Shown in pieces: positions 39,345 to 52,474 of a DNA stretch of 64,000 nt (position 1 is its first letter; each line of letters opens with the position of its first letter). The DNA comes from Rotaria sordida (Eukaryota > Rotifera > Eurotatoria > Philodinida > Philodinidae): positions 1-64,000 of the forward strand of contig CAJNOL010000878.1 in NCBI GenBank assembly GCA_905250125.1, in the 5' to 3' direction. Below the pieces are notes generated by a model. That model was not told where the DNA came from. It did no database searches and saw nothing but the letters and a program-made list of their open reading frames with translations. The position numbers and the translations under genes are program-made.

Positions 39345-42300
39345 GGAAATCCATCGATGGAATGGGATGGACGTTCAGATGATCCATCACGATCATATGT
39401 ACGACAATTTGATGAACCATATGATGAAGCAGCTCGACGTAGTATTTGGATGGTAGGTTGGGCTAATCGTGATTTTACAACAACTACTGATCAAACACAA
39501 ACAACTAATATGCGTATTCCTGTATCAGCACAATTTCTTGCATCAAGTTCATTAGTTAGTGATCCACAACATTATACAACAATTGTTAAACAACATTCAC
39601 AACAAATGAAATTTAATAATGATCAAGGAGAAAATGATTCTGATTTAACAAATGTAACTAAAGATAGTGAAGATGATGATGGAAGTCATACACAAAGTGA
39701 TTTACCATCAAGTCCTCGTCGACGTGATATTTCATTTCGAAAAAATTCACTTGAAGAAAGTGTATCATTACCTGTAATGAGTAATGATGGTGGTGGAGAT
39801 CTTGGTCGTAGTCATGATTTTCGTGCACCATCACGTGAAACTGGTATTGATGAAACATTAACTTATGATCCACGAGATATTCTAGCTGATTATAAAGAAT
39901 CACCTGGTCATCAACATAGAAATCAACAAAGATCAAGTCCAATATCACATATTTCACCATCAACAACGAATGGATTTCAACAACAACCATCACCTCATTC
40001 AGTTCGACAATCATATAGTGATCGTCGTTTTCTTGATGATTCTGATCCATACTTGGCATTGAGACTTGAACAAGAAGAACGAGAAAAATATGCTTTGATA
40101 GGTAACAGATAATTTTATTTTACTAATAAGAAAGAATTAGATTTTAAATTTTTATTATTAAATACAATCGAATTTAATTTTGAATAAATTCAGTTTATGT
40201 TCTTGGATTCATAATTACATATTGATTGAAGATAATTGAAAAATTTTCTAAAGATTTATTTGTAAGATTTTTTAAAATAGTTTTCTAAAATCAAACAAAA
40301 TAGAATAATTCATTGTCTTGAAATTTACTGAATTAATTCAATTTCTAACTTAAGAAAGTCTACATGTACTTTTACATCTAGATTCTAACAGAACAATGCC
40401 TTCGAAACAATCTCCTTTCGGTCAATATTCATCTTCTCGAGATTCACATAATCATCAACCACCATTTCAAGATTCAAATAGTCGTCGATCTCCTACAAGA
40501 GATCCACATAGCCGTCGATCTCCTACTAGAGATACATATAGTCATCGACCATCTTCTCGAGATCCACAACATGATCGTCAACATCATCAATATTTTCCAC
40601 AAATTCAACCACCACCACCATCATCATATAATCAAGTTCAAGCACCTGTACCTATTCAATATATTCCTTCAATACGTTTACCACTTCTTCGTCTCGGAGC
40701 TCCTGTAATCACTACTACTACACCTATGTTAGTGCAACCGCGATTACCACCACCACCACCACCACCTCCACCAGTTGTTGTTTATCCTTCTAGACCAATA
40801 TATGTTTCACCAGCACCACGTCCTCCTCTTCCAATGCTTCATTTAGCTCCTCAACTTCCACCACCAGTAGCCATTTCACCACGAGCAACACAAGCTGATC
40901 AACAAAGATTATCCTATGTACAAAATATTATGCATCAATATGCTGACAACAATCGACCTCGTCTTCAGTTATTACAATTGCGTTCACATCCTAGAATAAA
41001 TAATACTACTGAGATAAATATACCGATGCCTACATCTAATATTGTTAGTAAATCATCGGACACAAAAATTGATACAGGTATACAAGTTGAAATACCTCGA
41101 CAAGATGGTTTTGTTATTGAACCAGGTCTTTTTCAAGTAAGTTTTTGTTTTATTTTAAACAAAACAAAAATAAAAACGAAATTTTTATTTATCAATGTTC
41201 ATCATAGACATTATTGCGAGATGCTACTGGTGTAAATTTTACATCAGCTGAAGCTCATTATTCTGCTGCTCGTCAAATTCAACAACAAGCAATTGAAGCT
41301 CGTCGTCGTGAACGATCTACTATGACTGATTTACCTGCTCATCAAATTTTATATGATTTACAATATGCTCGTGGCGGTGAAGGTGATGAACGAAAATTTG
41401 TTAATGTTTCTGATATTGCTGGTCCACATGCTGATGCATTACTGGCTCAAATCAGACGAGATCAAATAGAACGAGAACAACTTCATTTACGTCAACAGCA
41501 ACCACCACCACCACCAACAGTACCAACGGTTACTAACATAAATGGAATGCCATCAACTACTTATCCCATTGGTTTCGAACGACAACATACACAAATATTA
41601 CAGCAACAACAAGAACCTATGACACGACCTTCATATCCAATAGGATTCGAACAGCAACCTTTAGGTTTTTATAATGCTGATGAATTACAACAAAAAAGTG
41701 AACTTATTTTACAACGTCGACGACAACGAGAAGAAGAAGAAAAACAAGCCGAACGACTTGCTTTTGGTAATGTTGATGATGATCGTTCTCAACGAAGAGT
41801 TTCATATGAATCACACATACAAACATATGAACCAGATGAACATGTATGTAATTTGATTGAATATAATTCTATTATGTACTTATTATTTTCTTTTTTCAGG
41901 ATGTTCCTCTTGAATATCTAATAAAGCAACCTCGTCTCACAGAACCAATTTCTGATACAAGTTCACATATAGTAGATCCAATCTCAGTTCGTTCAATTAC
42001 ACCTCGTTCACCACATAGACAAGTTTCTAGTGAACGTCGATTGTCAATTAAAACTACTACACCTCGTGATACAAGTTCTCCACGTAAACAAATATCAAGT
42101 GAACGTCCAATTTCAATTAAAATTACAACACCTCGTGATCCATTTTCTCCACGTAAAACTACCAGTCATAAATCACATTCAACAACTGGTACACCACGTA
42201 AAACTGCATCACCCACTATTGCTGATCGACATCGTGAAGCTCGTCAACGTCAACAACAATTATTATCACGTGTACGTGATGAAAATGCTCTTCGTTATGC

Positions 42301-43764
42301 TGATGCTGTTCTTCATGGTGAACCTATACCATCAACACGAACTTTAGATGAATTTCAAATTGAACCATTAGAAACAAGTTTTACATCAACTGTACGTGAA
42401 ATGGCACATGCTGATGGCATGATTAATCGTACATATGATCTTGATTTTAACGATGATGATATTGATATAGGTGATGATTATTCAGAACGTATACCATCAA
42501 GACCAATGTCAGCTACAACATCTAATTTTAATCATAATGCAACTCAATATTCAACATCATCTTCAGTTCTACCACGACCATCATCAGCATCATCTACTAG
42601 ATCTTCTCGAAAAATGACACCAATGGGAAAAGCTATTATTCAGGTTTGAATTGTGTTTTTTTTTTAATTTTTTTTTTGACAGTTAAAATTTCTAAATATA
42701 CATTATAAATTTGTCCTGAAAAGGAATTAAATTAAAAATTTGAATTACTTCTAATTTAACTGTATACATATGTTAAAATTCAATAGAGAATTTTTCTTTC
42801 TATATACGATGAATATCGATATATATTCTATTTAGGCTAAACAAAAAGGTCCACCACCAGCTCGTAGTAATATGGCAAGAAAACGACCACTTTCATCTCC
42901 AGCTAATCTTGGACAAAAACGAGGTTCAATGACTACTCCTGTCAAAAGAAGTCAAGCTCAAACAACACTGGTACGAACAATACGTAAATCACCACCACCC
43001 GCTCATAAACCAACAACATACAATCAACGTGTACGTGCTTTAAATAAAACAGATAGTGAAATACGAACAAAAACAAAACCAGATTCAACTGATCCTAAAG
43101 CACTCATGCGTTTATATGGTACACGACGAGTACCAGGTCTTTATATACCTTATGAAAAGACGGAACTACGAGTAACAAAGACTTATTCAGAACGAATGAA
43201 AGAATTGCAACGACCTGCATCAGCTCATCTTCAAAGACAACGACAATCACAAAGACAACAAGAAGACGAATTAGAACAACGTCCATCAAGTGCTCCGTCC
43301 AGGTAAGCATTCATATGAAGCATTTAAGAAATAATTTGTTTTTAAATATTATTTCAAGCTCTGCGAGTTTGTCTGATTGGGAAGTTGATGATCGCGTTAA
43401 ACAATTATTGGCTGACGATCAAGATACATTACCTAGTAAAAAATTAACTAAAACAGTAACACCATTAGCTGATCTTGATGAACTTGATATTGATAATATG
43501 GATGAAACGACTTATAGTTTGACTCGTGTAACTGAACAAACAAATGACAATACTTATGGTGATGATCTTCGATTACTACAAAATCGACGATCTAGTGCCT
43601 TGAATACTAATACTTATGGTGGTACAAGACTTAGTGCACGAAGTAGTGCTGGTGGTGATATGACAGCACGTGATGAAAGTGAATTATCAAGAGGTGAAAG
43701 TAGTATTGGAAGCTACGTCGATTGGAGTATAATTGATAGAGATTTTCCGACAGGAACACAATAA
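31625..43764 (+). CDS. CPLANE1: CPLANE1 (ciliogenesis and planar polarity effector 1; JBTS17) orthologue
   Basis: Large scaffold of the CPLANE module that recruits IFT-A proteins to the basal body and is needed for cilia; mutated in human Joubert syndrome. Exons: 31625-32982, 34029-34716, 36045-38019, 38840-40101, 40382-41136, 41208-41843, 41900-42643, 42836-43302, 43359-43764. Junctions are in phase apart from a 100-N gap in exon 3. The N-terminus shows the family opening (LTIEKNVILKRDKPWSHFYF) and a WD40-like region to ~residue 450, ending in FSLTVNANKSLIYCSDGYRL. The middle is helical; the C-terminal half is low-complexity (Asn, Gln, Pro, Arg-Ser tracts). The tail GESSIGSYVDWSIIDRDF matches the conserved C-terminal SKLDWN-type end of human CPLANE1. 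Length ~2,730 residues plus the gap, shorter than the ~3,200 of human. AATAAA at 43830 and 43852 are likely poly(A) signals. Confidence 0.88.
33625..33834. mobile_element. About 210-bp MITE/foldback in CPLANE1 intron 1
   Basis: The left arm (AAAAATTCAGTTGAGGTTCC then GGGTCCAATGAAAAAATGAA) is the imperfect reverse complement of the right arm (TTCATTTTTTGACTGGACTC then GAGGAACTCCTGCTGAATTT). Arms are about 45 nt with about 80% identity. There is no coding frame, and ends are not sharply defined. Confidence 0.7.
34750..35562. mobile_element. About 810-bp foldback element with >300-bp arms in CPLANE1 intron 2
   Basis: The left half from ACTGATAAATCGCTTTTGAA to about 35020 is the imperfect reverse complement of the right half ending TCAAAAGCAATTTATCAATT. 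Matching blocks include AGCTTATTGCTGTAGAGATA, GATCAGTTTTTCTTGTTC and GTTCGTGTCCTTAGCTTATT. Arms of roughly 300 nt around a central ~190-nt unique core make it a giant hairpin. No ORF with a transposase motif. It accounts for most of the 1.3-kb intron. Confidence 0.82.
36845..36944. other. Assembly gap (100 N) inside CPLANE1
   Basis: Exactly 100 N, the usual placeholder for unknown length. The reading frame on the right is offset relative to the left if taken at face value, so the true gap length is not 100. The left edge ends in CAA/A repeats, a likely cause of the break. Confidence 0.98.
40440..40590 (+). repeat. Arg-Ser-rich repeats in CPLANE1 exon 5
   Basis: The protein repeats SRRSPTRDPH, SRRSPTRDTY and SHRPSSRDPQ in tandem units of about 10 residues, encoded by near-identical 30-nt units (GTCGATCTCCTACAAGAGAT type). 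Disordered region; no catalytic role implied. Confidence 0.75.
42025..42165 (+). repeat. About 25-residue tandem repeat in CPLANE1 exon 7
   Basis: The units SSERRLSIKTTTPRDTSSPR and SSERPISIKITTPRDPFSPR follow each other; a third, partial PRK-type copy (TGTPRKTASP) follows. The DNA is also repeated, so this is a recent local duplication in a disordered region. Confidence 0.8.
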
Positions 43765-46443
43765 ACTATATACATGTAATGTTTTTTTTTCTTGTCTTTT
43801 ATATGATTTTTTTCTTATCTCGTAGTATTAATAAATTTTACTGATGGGAATAATAAAATGATAGAAACAGCGTTTTTACGGTCTAGATTGAAAATATTTC
43901 TTTTGTCTTAATACCACAGCTGATGAACTTCTTAATGATGATAGTAAACAAATTGAGATAATGAATTTCACAATATACCTTTTTTTTAAACATTTACTTA
44001 TTATTAAATCTCTGTTATTATAGAAGAAAAAATAAGAGTTCCATTTTTATACTCTCTGAATCGATTACTTCTTGTTTTTAAAACGTGCTTTACCTATCAT
44101 TTGATTTTATTTGTACGAAAAAAATTCTCTTGCCTTACATGTAATATAAATTTATCGAAAGATTTCAAGAATGTATAGTATTTGTAAGACAAATTTGTGA
44201 AAATTTTATTTCTTGTATTGGTATATTGAATAGAAATACATGTGTAGTTAAAACTTTCATCATCATTATTTGAACTAGGAAAAAAAATAGTTTACGAAAA
44301 GAATACTATGAATGACAGAATAATAATAAAACACAAAATCATCATCATCTCAAAAAATAAAAAGTAAATAGTCATACTGATCCATTACATCTGAAAAAAA
44401 ACTATGCCTACCATTGTCGAATTATTTAAAGAGTAACCTAGTCTGTAAAATTTTTGTCATTCTACATATTACATGCTTACGCGATACACGGTTTTTTTTC
44501 AGGTATGATCTGTTCTTTCTCACATCATTCAAATACATTAATTTGTAATTATCTACTTTTTCTCTAGCAAAAATAATATTCAAAGTTTCTAGCCTTTTGT
44601 TGTCTTTTGATAATCTCTAGTGATGCCTATTCCTTAAAAAATATTAAATAGATTTAACTGACAATTCAGCTCAATGCACTAATTGTTACTTGATTATCAT
44701 TAAATGTTTATGTGACAAATGTATCAGCAATGCTTGCTCGAATTGCCCTTACGCAGTTCATGCACTACTCATATAATTCAGTCACCGACAGGTGCCTATC
44801 AATAAAAAATCAGAACATTGGTAAAACGAGTCATCGTCCACTATCACCCACTAACAGCGCGGATTTGACTCTGATCCTACTAACACGATACACTGGGAGA
44901 ACATTCATTAATTAACAATCATTACCATTCAATATGAAAATGGAGTAGGGGGAAATTCAAGAAGAAAAATTTTCGTAAGGACCTACTATTCTGCTCCTTG
45001 ATTTTAGATCCATCTGATCGATGAATTGTCAGAAACAGCTCATCCATCGTTTCACCGAAGTGGTTGGATCAGGGACAAAAGAAATCTCGAATCGATTTTT
45101 GGTGAAGGAAAGGATGCAGGTCGCTTCTGAATGGCGTTCTTTTTCATGAACTTTTTGGAATCTTTTTATGATTTTCAGTTGCGCATTTCAGATATTTTTG
45201 TACGAGTTTTCGTGGAAATTTTGTGCATTTTTGTCCAGTAAAAACTTTTCCATTACAAAGTTATGAAGATCATAAACTAGATAGAAAATAATTCAGAAGT
45301 TCCTTGAGAGTATTTAGTTCATAAGTAGCATATTTGTCTGTCTAGATTGACAACTCGGAAGTTTATTCTAAAAGTGCAGAAAAATTGCCTACTCATGGTA
45401 AAATACCATACAGCTAAGTGTTTAAAACAAACGAAACATAGGCTAGTAGTGAAGGTTAAATAAGCATTTGAATTATCCATAGCTGACTATTTCCAGGCGA
45501 AGCTTTGATGATAATTATAGTAGTGATGAACCTTGAAAAGTAAACAAGATACTTTGTTCTTTTCGATTTTTGATAAAAGCCCTTCTACTCTGGCTTTTAG
45601 TTGAAATATCTGTTTGTCCTTGAAATAGAATAGTAATGCAGTTAGCGTCAAAGCATATATCGCGAAAGACTTTTTCGTTGCTCACAATTCTTTTATTATT
45701 CATTATTGTCAAAACAAGCAAGAACAAAAGCTAATTGGTAAATTTTTTCTGAAATAATAACACAATGACTGACTGCTGTCTTGTTACTATCGCTCTATTC
45801 CTTCCGCCATTTGCCGTCTACTTACACGAGAATGCATGTAATAATCAAGCACTGATCAATTTACTACTTACCATTTTCAGCTTGTATTGCTTGGGCTTTA
45901 TACATGTCATATGGATTCTTTATCATTGATGAAACAGTTTTAAAAGCAACATTAATTTTGATTATTTTGATGCTATGGATGTTTGTTGTCTCTTCGAAAT
46001 ATGCAATAAAATAGTCTAATATATCTATAATTCATTTCTCGATGTGATTCTCGAAGCATTCGATTGTTACTTCTAGTTGTCTCAAGAAGTGAGTCCATGT
46101 AGATGAGTTTGACGCGTGTGAGTATGTTCGAAGAGAATTAGCACATCGAAATCCACGCACACCCACAGCATCACGCACAGTCTCACGTTCTCACCTACAA
46201 CTACACACGTGAAGTTTTACACTAGTATGTCAATGATTTGTTTAAAAAGGAGAAAGATTGATGCTTATATCCCAGTGAAATTAATTTTTATTTTTTTATT
46301 TATATGTGAATTATATTTTTCATAAAATAAAAAGATAGACTATAAATAAACGTATAGCTGTGAGCAACCCATCTAGAATGCATACGAAATATCTAACGTG
46401 TCGAAAATACCAGAAATTAATAAGCAAACAAAAACTTAATGTT
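43765..46443. other. Intergenic between CPLANE1 and the RING gene (convergent)
   Basis: Both genes end here, so it holds two 3' UTRs. AATAAA at 43830 serves CPLANE1. TTTATT near 46287-46292 is a candidate poly(A) signal for the minus gene. A diverged telomere-like inverted island lies at 46089-46210. No gene seen. Confidence 0.6.
46089..46210. repeat. Diverged telomere-like inverted island (copy E)
   Basis: GTGAGTCC, GACGCGTGTGAGTATG (G-rich side) is followed by CCACGCACACCCACAG, CACGCACAGTCTCACG (C-rich side). Order and unit length resemble copies A and B, but the units are much diverged. Confidence 0.5.
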
Positions 46444-48595
46444 TTATCCAGTAGCATTGTCTGCGGCTTGGGAAGCTGGCGATTGGATTCCTTCATTAAG
46501 ATTAATAGTAAAAGCAACCGGTGTTCGAGCACGGTTTCGTCGTCGAACCTTATAAAGCTCTCGAACAATTACTGTATCACGCGGTTTTTGAGCACCGGAT
46601 TGTGGTAAATTAGGTAAAGTAGGGTGGTCAAGCATAAATGTACCCTGTCGTTGTAAATCGTTCGTTAAAGATTGTTGTTCCGGAATTGGTGCAATACTAG
46701 AAGCTCTACCTCTTCCTCGCATAGCACCACCTCCTCGACCGCCACCGCCGCCGCCGCTGCCCCTACCACCAAAGATTGGTCGATCATCTCCTTCGAGTGA
46801 TCGTGCTGCAGTTGTACTCGTTACATACTGACGTCGTGGAGATGGTTCTGGTGGTGCTGCCGGAGGAGCAGTGGATTGTTGTGCTTGTCGAGAATTACTC
46901 GCTGCAAATGGATTTTGACCAAAGATAGACGTTGATTGAAGATTAGATGTAGAACGACGAGCTGCTTGTTGATCCCATGAAGCTGTATAGGATGATGTAG
47001 TAGTACGAGCAGGCACTGTTAAACTGAGATCAGCAAATGGATTATTAGTATTTCGTGGAGTATCGATTTGTGTAGGACGATAAGCAATAGTTTGAGATAG
47101 TAAAGGAGCTTGTGATGCTACAGAACCATTAGAATAATAAAGATTTTCTGAATGTCGACCTAAAGAATTTAATAACAAAATAAGTAATCAATTATTTTCA
47201 TTCATAGACTTACGTTGATTATTTTGAGATTGTTCTTGAATATTTAATGGATTTCGTGACGGGGTTGCATATTGTGTTGCAGTTTGTGGATATGGTACTG
47301 GTGAAAATTGTGGCTGTTGTTGAAATTGAGCAACTTGACTTATTGAAGTTTGTGATTGCTGCTGCTGCTGCTGTTGTTGTTGTTGTCCTTGAGATCCATC
47401 AATCAATCGACCCAAATTTTGTATAGCAGAAGAAATAGCTGCTTGGTCATTAAATACAAATCGTAACTGGATAATTTTGTCGATAATATATAGACATATT
47501 TTAAATCATACATATGACCTTATTCATTACCTGCTCACCTTCTGCACATCAGATGATATTTGTGCTTGTAAAGCATCAATTTGTTGTGCATAAAGATTAG
47601 ATTGTGATCGCATATGTGCTAAATCTACATCAGTGATTAATTGTCCACTTTTTAAAATAAATAAATCAAATCATAAATAATTCAAATAAAATTGTTATTC
47701 TTTTTTTTTTACTTCGGAAAGGATGTTCCTACTGATTCACAAAAATTTGCTACATTTGCTAATTCAACTTCACCGGTTTCTTGTTGTATACGAAACGTTC
47801 TAAAACAAAAAAAAGAAATATTGTAGAACAAGTACAATACACATCAATCATTTTTATATACCTCAATTGTGATTGCATGTACGCTTCAGCTTCAGTAAGT
47901 AATGCTGTTTCACGATGTTTTAATTCATCAATTAAAGCAGCTATAGTTGATGTTATTTCTCGCCGAATTTGTTCATAATTAGTTTTAACACTATTAACTC
48001 GTTGTTCATAAGATGAAATTTTATCGCTTAATTTTGGTAATGTACGACGAAGTTGACTAACTGATGAACTTATATTATAAAATGTTTCACGTAAATGTGG
48101 TTCACGACAATCACCACAGAAAAACTTTGAACAATCATGACATTTAATTAGTGCTAAAAATAAATTAATAAAATACATATAATTTTCTTTGGATGTAGTT
48201 AGATTATCTTCTAATTTATTATACTTTGTCTTTGTTGTTTACAATGAAAGCACCGATCAGGAGGATTGATAATTGGTGATGGTTGAGTATCAAAAAATCC
48301 AATCATTGTTAAATCAGCTGGAAATGCTTGAATTCCACCTGATAATAAAATTTTAATTAAAATTAATTACATAGAAAAATCTTTTTATCAAACCTCGTGG
48401 AATCATATGTTCTCGACGACATTCAGGACAACGTAATGAACGTGCTCGTGGATCGACCAAATTTGTTAAACATGGTGCTAAACAAAATGTATGCATACAT
48501 GGTAAAACTTTTGGAATACGAAATTTATCCAAACAAATAGGACATGTTGTCAAACGTTCCATTCGATTTGAATTATGCCCACGAGTAGTAGCCAT
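46444..48595 (-). CDS. RING / B-box / coiled-coil protein (TRIM-like E3 ubiquitin ligase)
   Basis: Seven minus-strand exons: 48595-48394, 48338-48225, 48153-47862, 47799-47713, 47647-47539, 47466-47214, 47159-46444. All are in phase and sum to 1,773 nt (590 residues). Residues ~15-68 form a C3HC4 RING (TCPICLDKF ... CMHTFC ... CPECRREH), the E2-binding domain of ubiquitin ligases. A B-box-like zinc site follows (~97-125: CFHC, CHDC, CGDC). Then a coiled coil (~126-215, LRRTLPKLSDKISSYEQRV). The C-terminal ~350 residues are disordered: a poly-Gln run, two NPF motifs (NNPFAD, QNPFAA) that could bind EH domains, and a Gly/Arg patch (GRGSGGGGGGRGGG). The N-terminal layout and spacing resemble invertebrate NHL-1/Thin-type TRIM-NHL proteins, but no NHL propeller follows. 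Substrate unknown. Confidence 0.87.
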
Positions 48596-50839
48596 TTATC
48601 AGTTTTTTTTTCTTTTAAACTTTTATTTTCTTTTGGATGACTCAAATCATTTTTCGATAAAGGAAATATGAGAATAATATAACACCATATTTTGTACTGT
48701 GCAGTGTCGTTGGCAATCATCCTCAGAATGTTCTGAACAAGATGTCGCAATCTATTGGAGTTTTTCGTAATTATGATTTTTTTTATGCTTTGTTCGAACA
48801 TGTGTCTGATTCGATGAAAATAATAGTAAAAATGCAACGAAAGCAAACATATATCATTGCTCAGGAAGTATATGTTACAACTCAACATATCGATTTTACA
48901 TCAATCGAAGAGATATGTGTATTCGAAATGAATAGGAATTTTTAAATAGATTGAAATTAGTATACAGATCATCTCAATTAATATTTATTGTTCTTCGAAA
49001 ATTGATTTGCAACAAAAATGCGAAACCCTAAAATATTTATTGATTACCAAATTTTCAATTGAAAAATCTCTCACAATGCAATCACATTATTTTTTAAGAT
49101 AGTCTCTGAAGGAAAAAAAACATTTTTTTGTAATTTTATAACTGGTTTCTTCTACAGCAGAAGTTATTGATGAACTTAGCACTACTTGATAAAACTGTTT
49201 ATGTCACTTGAGAATAATATATTCATAGAGATGAACTCTAATAATGTATTTTTGGAGAGAAATTCGATCAATCTGGATGGGAAATCGTATTCATCATATC
49301 CGATATTGTACGAACTTCTGCACGTAATAGAAGATACTGGATCTTCTATTATGTCTAAACGTACAAATTTCTCATGGAATCTTCCATTGTGTCTTATTTA
49401 TTTTCATAATTTCTAGTTGGACGGTTTTCCAAAAATAAACCAAAACAATTTCGAGGATTTGAAGAGAGACTTTTAGGCTTTTAAAATTTCAGAAATAATG
49501 TTAATCTTAGTCTTTTAAGATGTTTCAGCTCGAAATCCTAGAAACTAGATATATTTTTATATAAATATACTAATTAAAGTTCCAATTTTGCGAGAAATTA
49601 ATTAATTGCGAGAGTAGAAGGTTCTAAAAAATTCATGATTGCATATTTTATACATTGTATATGATATTATCAATTAGACTTCAAGCGAATTGTAACCTGA
49701 ACGTGTGTTCTCGATTATACACAACAGCCACTAGCAAATAAATTTAAGTCAAAATAAATAATTCCCTATCACAATAATGAACAAAAAAGAAACACTGATA
49801 CCATAGAAAATCAATTATAAATCAACATTTCTTGAGTATTCGAACTTCAAAGAAAAAGTCTTTATTTTAATTAACTTTCTTGAAAAATATGTCATTTCTC
49901 ATTATATCTACATTAGTAGGATGCAAACTATTGCATTTACACGATGTTTATGAAACATTGGCCTCCTTACTGAAAGATCCGTTTAACATAAAAACTATAA
50001 TATATCATAATGGTTTCAACCGAAGTTTTTATGTTCTCTGCAACTTTAATTATAATCCACTTGAAGGTTAGTTATGTGAGAAATTCGTTCGAGTAATTTT
50101 TTTTTACAGTTATTAGATCTAAAGTATGAAATTGAAAATTCTCTGATTAAATCCTAATTATCTATCAAAATACTAAATTAACTTTGTAGCTGATTTATTT
50201 ATGTCTATTAAAGTTGTTATCATATTTATGAAATGACAATTGATGGTAGGATTATCCTATTATTTGCTATGAATGCAAACAAGAGATTGGAAAAAAACAA
50301 CAAACTTTAATCAATGAAGTTTATTTTGATGAGAATTAATTTCTAAAAACAATGTCCTTCATAGAACGTTGTTTTTCTGAAGAAAGTTCTTGAGCATCCT
50401 TATGAATATAACTCAATCAATGATTTTAACCACTCAAGCATCTTAATTGGATTTAATAAATAACACATATATATATTGTCGTATTTTATCTTCTTTCAAC
50501 GTAACTAGTATTATTATCACATAGTTTCTATTGTCCTTGTTTGTATTTAATTAAGGAATAGATTATCGTTCTTGTCATTGTGTGCAACAAATCGAGTTTG
50601 ATACTTGGTTGTGCATTGCCGTTCTATTGTTTACACATACACATTTATAAAAATGATTCAGAACGAATAATAGTGGAATCCAGAATAAGAATAATGAGAG
50701 AATCGTTTTCAATTAATGCACTTATTGAATCATGATATGTTTATTGAGAATTCTCTCAAATGGGACATTTAGGTGCTTGAAGCAAACATGAGATTGTGTT
50801 AAAACTGGTTTTATGATTGCTGCAAAATATTTCTTTATA

Positions 50840-52474
50840 CAAGGTGATGTCCCAAAAGTCATGATCACTTAATAAATATGAATAATTTCACTCATGATCA
50901 GGCTTAACCAAAACTTTCGTTTTCTATTTGACATAGGAAAGTAATAAGTTTTAATTCGTTAAGACAATGTTTATTAATAATATAGAAAATATAATACTTC
51001 TAGCTACAATATAATAACTAGACTTTTTTTTCGATGCTACCAACAATATGAACCGATTTGTTTTTTTCGATATTTATTAGAATTTCTATCGTTATTATGA
51101 ACTTCAGATCATGTAGATGTTTGATTATTACTTTTTAATCATCTCGTTGACATATTTCAAAACTATCAAAAACTTTTATAACTGTGAAAACAAATATATT
51201 AGACAATTTTATAACTCATTTTAACATTACAATTGACTCTCTTGCTTTCTTTTCGTAAGAATATATTAAAACAAGTATTTAGCAAGTTATGGTAAAAAAT
51301 TTAAATGATCTGAAGTCTATAATAATCATAGAAATTCAAGTAGATATGGAAAAATATGATATATATTGTTGGTAGCATCGACAAAAGTCTAATTTTTAAG
51401 CCAGAAATGTGACATTTTCTACACTGTTATTCAACTTATGGTCTATAAGAATCAAAATTTACTAGTCTTCTATTACAAATAAAACAAGAGTTTTGATTAA
51501 ACTTGATCAGTAGTCGAGCTATCTCTAATTATTAACTGTCCATGTGATATATTTGCCTGAACTACTGTGTTATATCGGCAATTGTTTTTTTTCATTGATT
51601 AATAGAACTAATGAAAGCAGATCGAACACTAAGAAAATTTTAAAAATATCATTTCACATATTCACATACGGATAACAATATTTAATGGCTTACTACGTTA
51701 ACTTTCATCTTCAATCACCTTTAAAGTTTTGTTCTTCTGTATGCAATTAGTACTGTTTTCAATGTAGTTAGTTGGATTGATTTGAAATTCTTTTTTTAAT
51801 ATAAATGACGATTACAAACTTAATTTCAATACTTTGCTGCCATTATAAATTGTATTTATTTCTATATGTTTTATTTTGTTACATCCTATATTAATAATAA
51901 GTATAATATTTTTTAGATAAAATTTATTTTCAGTTTTCTGAGTTCTAGTCAACAAAATAATAAAGCAAAGAACAATCAATGGTTGATATTCATATCGACT
52001 GTTCGTGGTCTTATGATTCTAAGAAATAAATATAATTTGGTCTAAGTGACAAATTGGTTGAGTAAGTTTTTTTTTTTTGATTAAAAATTTTCTCATTTTG
52101 TATATTTCTATATCTTCAGTTGTTCTTGAATAAGATCTAATCATTTCTGGGAAAAATATGAGTATTATCTATTCAATTGTTCTCATAAACGATCAGATGT
52201 TACTCAAAAAACAACTTACGATATATCAATATACAAAATATGAGAATTTTTTATTGAAAAAAATTGTTTAACCAATTTCTTGTGCATGTCAAATTACATT
52301 TATTTCTAGAATCGCAAGATTACGGATGAGTAGATTCAAATTCAGATCATACCGTTAAAACATGAAACTATTGCCAGTTTATTGCCGTTATAGCGCATAT
52401 TATACCAAACAATCAACCAGTAGTTTTTCTCCAGTTTAAATCACATGGGTAATCATAACTTTTGGAACATTCTG
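50840..52474. mobile_element. Candidate decayed Tc1/mariner-like element
   Basis: CAAGGTGATGTCCCAAAAGT (50840) and its approximate reverse complement AACTTTTGGAACATTCTG (ending 52474) face each other, with TA outside both (50838-50839, 52475-52476). Identity over about 28 nt is partial. No transposase motif was found in the ~1.6 kb between, which contains a different MITE. Low-moderate confidence. Confidence 0.4.
51021..51389. mobile_element. 369-bp MITE with TA target duplication
   Basis: The left end GACTTTTTTTTCGATGCTAC then CAACAATAT is mirrored by ATATTGTTGGTAGCATCGAC then AAAAGTC. The ~27-nt inverted repeats are nearly perfect (length of the T-run differs). TA lies outside both ends (51019-51020; 51390-51391). 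No ORF. If the surrounding 50840-52474 element is real, this is nested in it. Confidence 0.85.

Noticed and set aside
39658..40059. 133-codon minus-strand ORF opposite CPLANE1 exon 4
   Set aside because: Shadow of the Ser/Asp/His-rich sense frame; the sense exon is fixed by phase-consistent splicing.
40392..40396. Splice acceptor CTAACAG next to the ATG of CPLANE1 exon 5, and a separate gene starting at that ATG
   Set aside because: The nearer acceptor puts the exon out of frame. The acceptor at 40380-40381 restores the frame with the preceding exon, so one gene continues.
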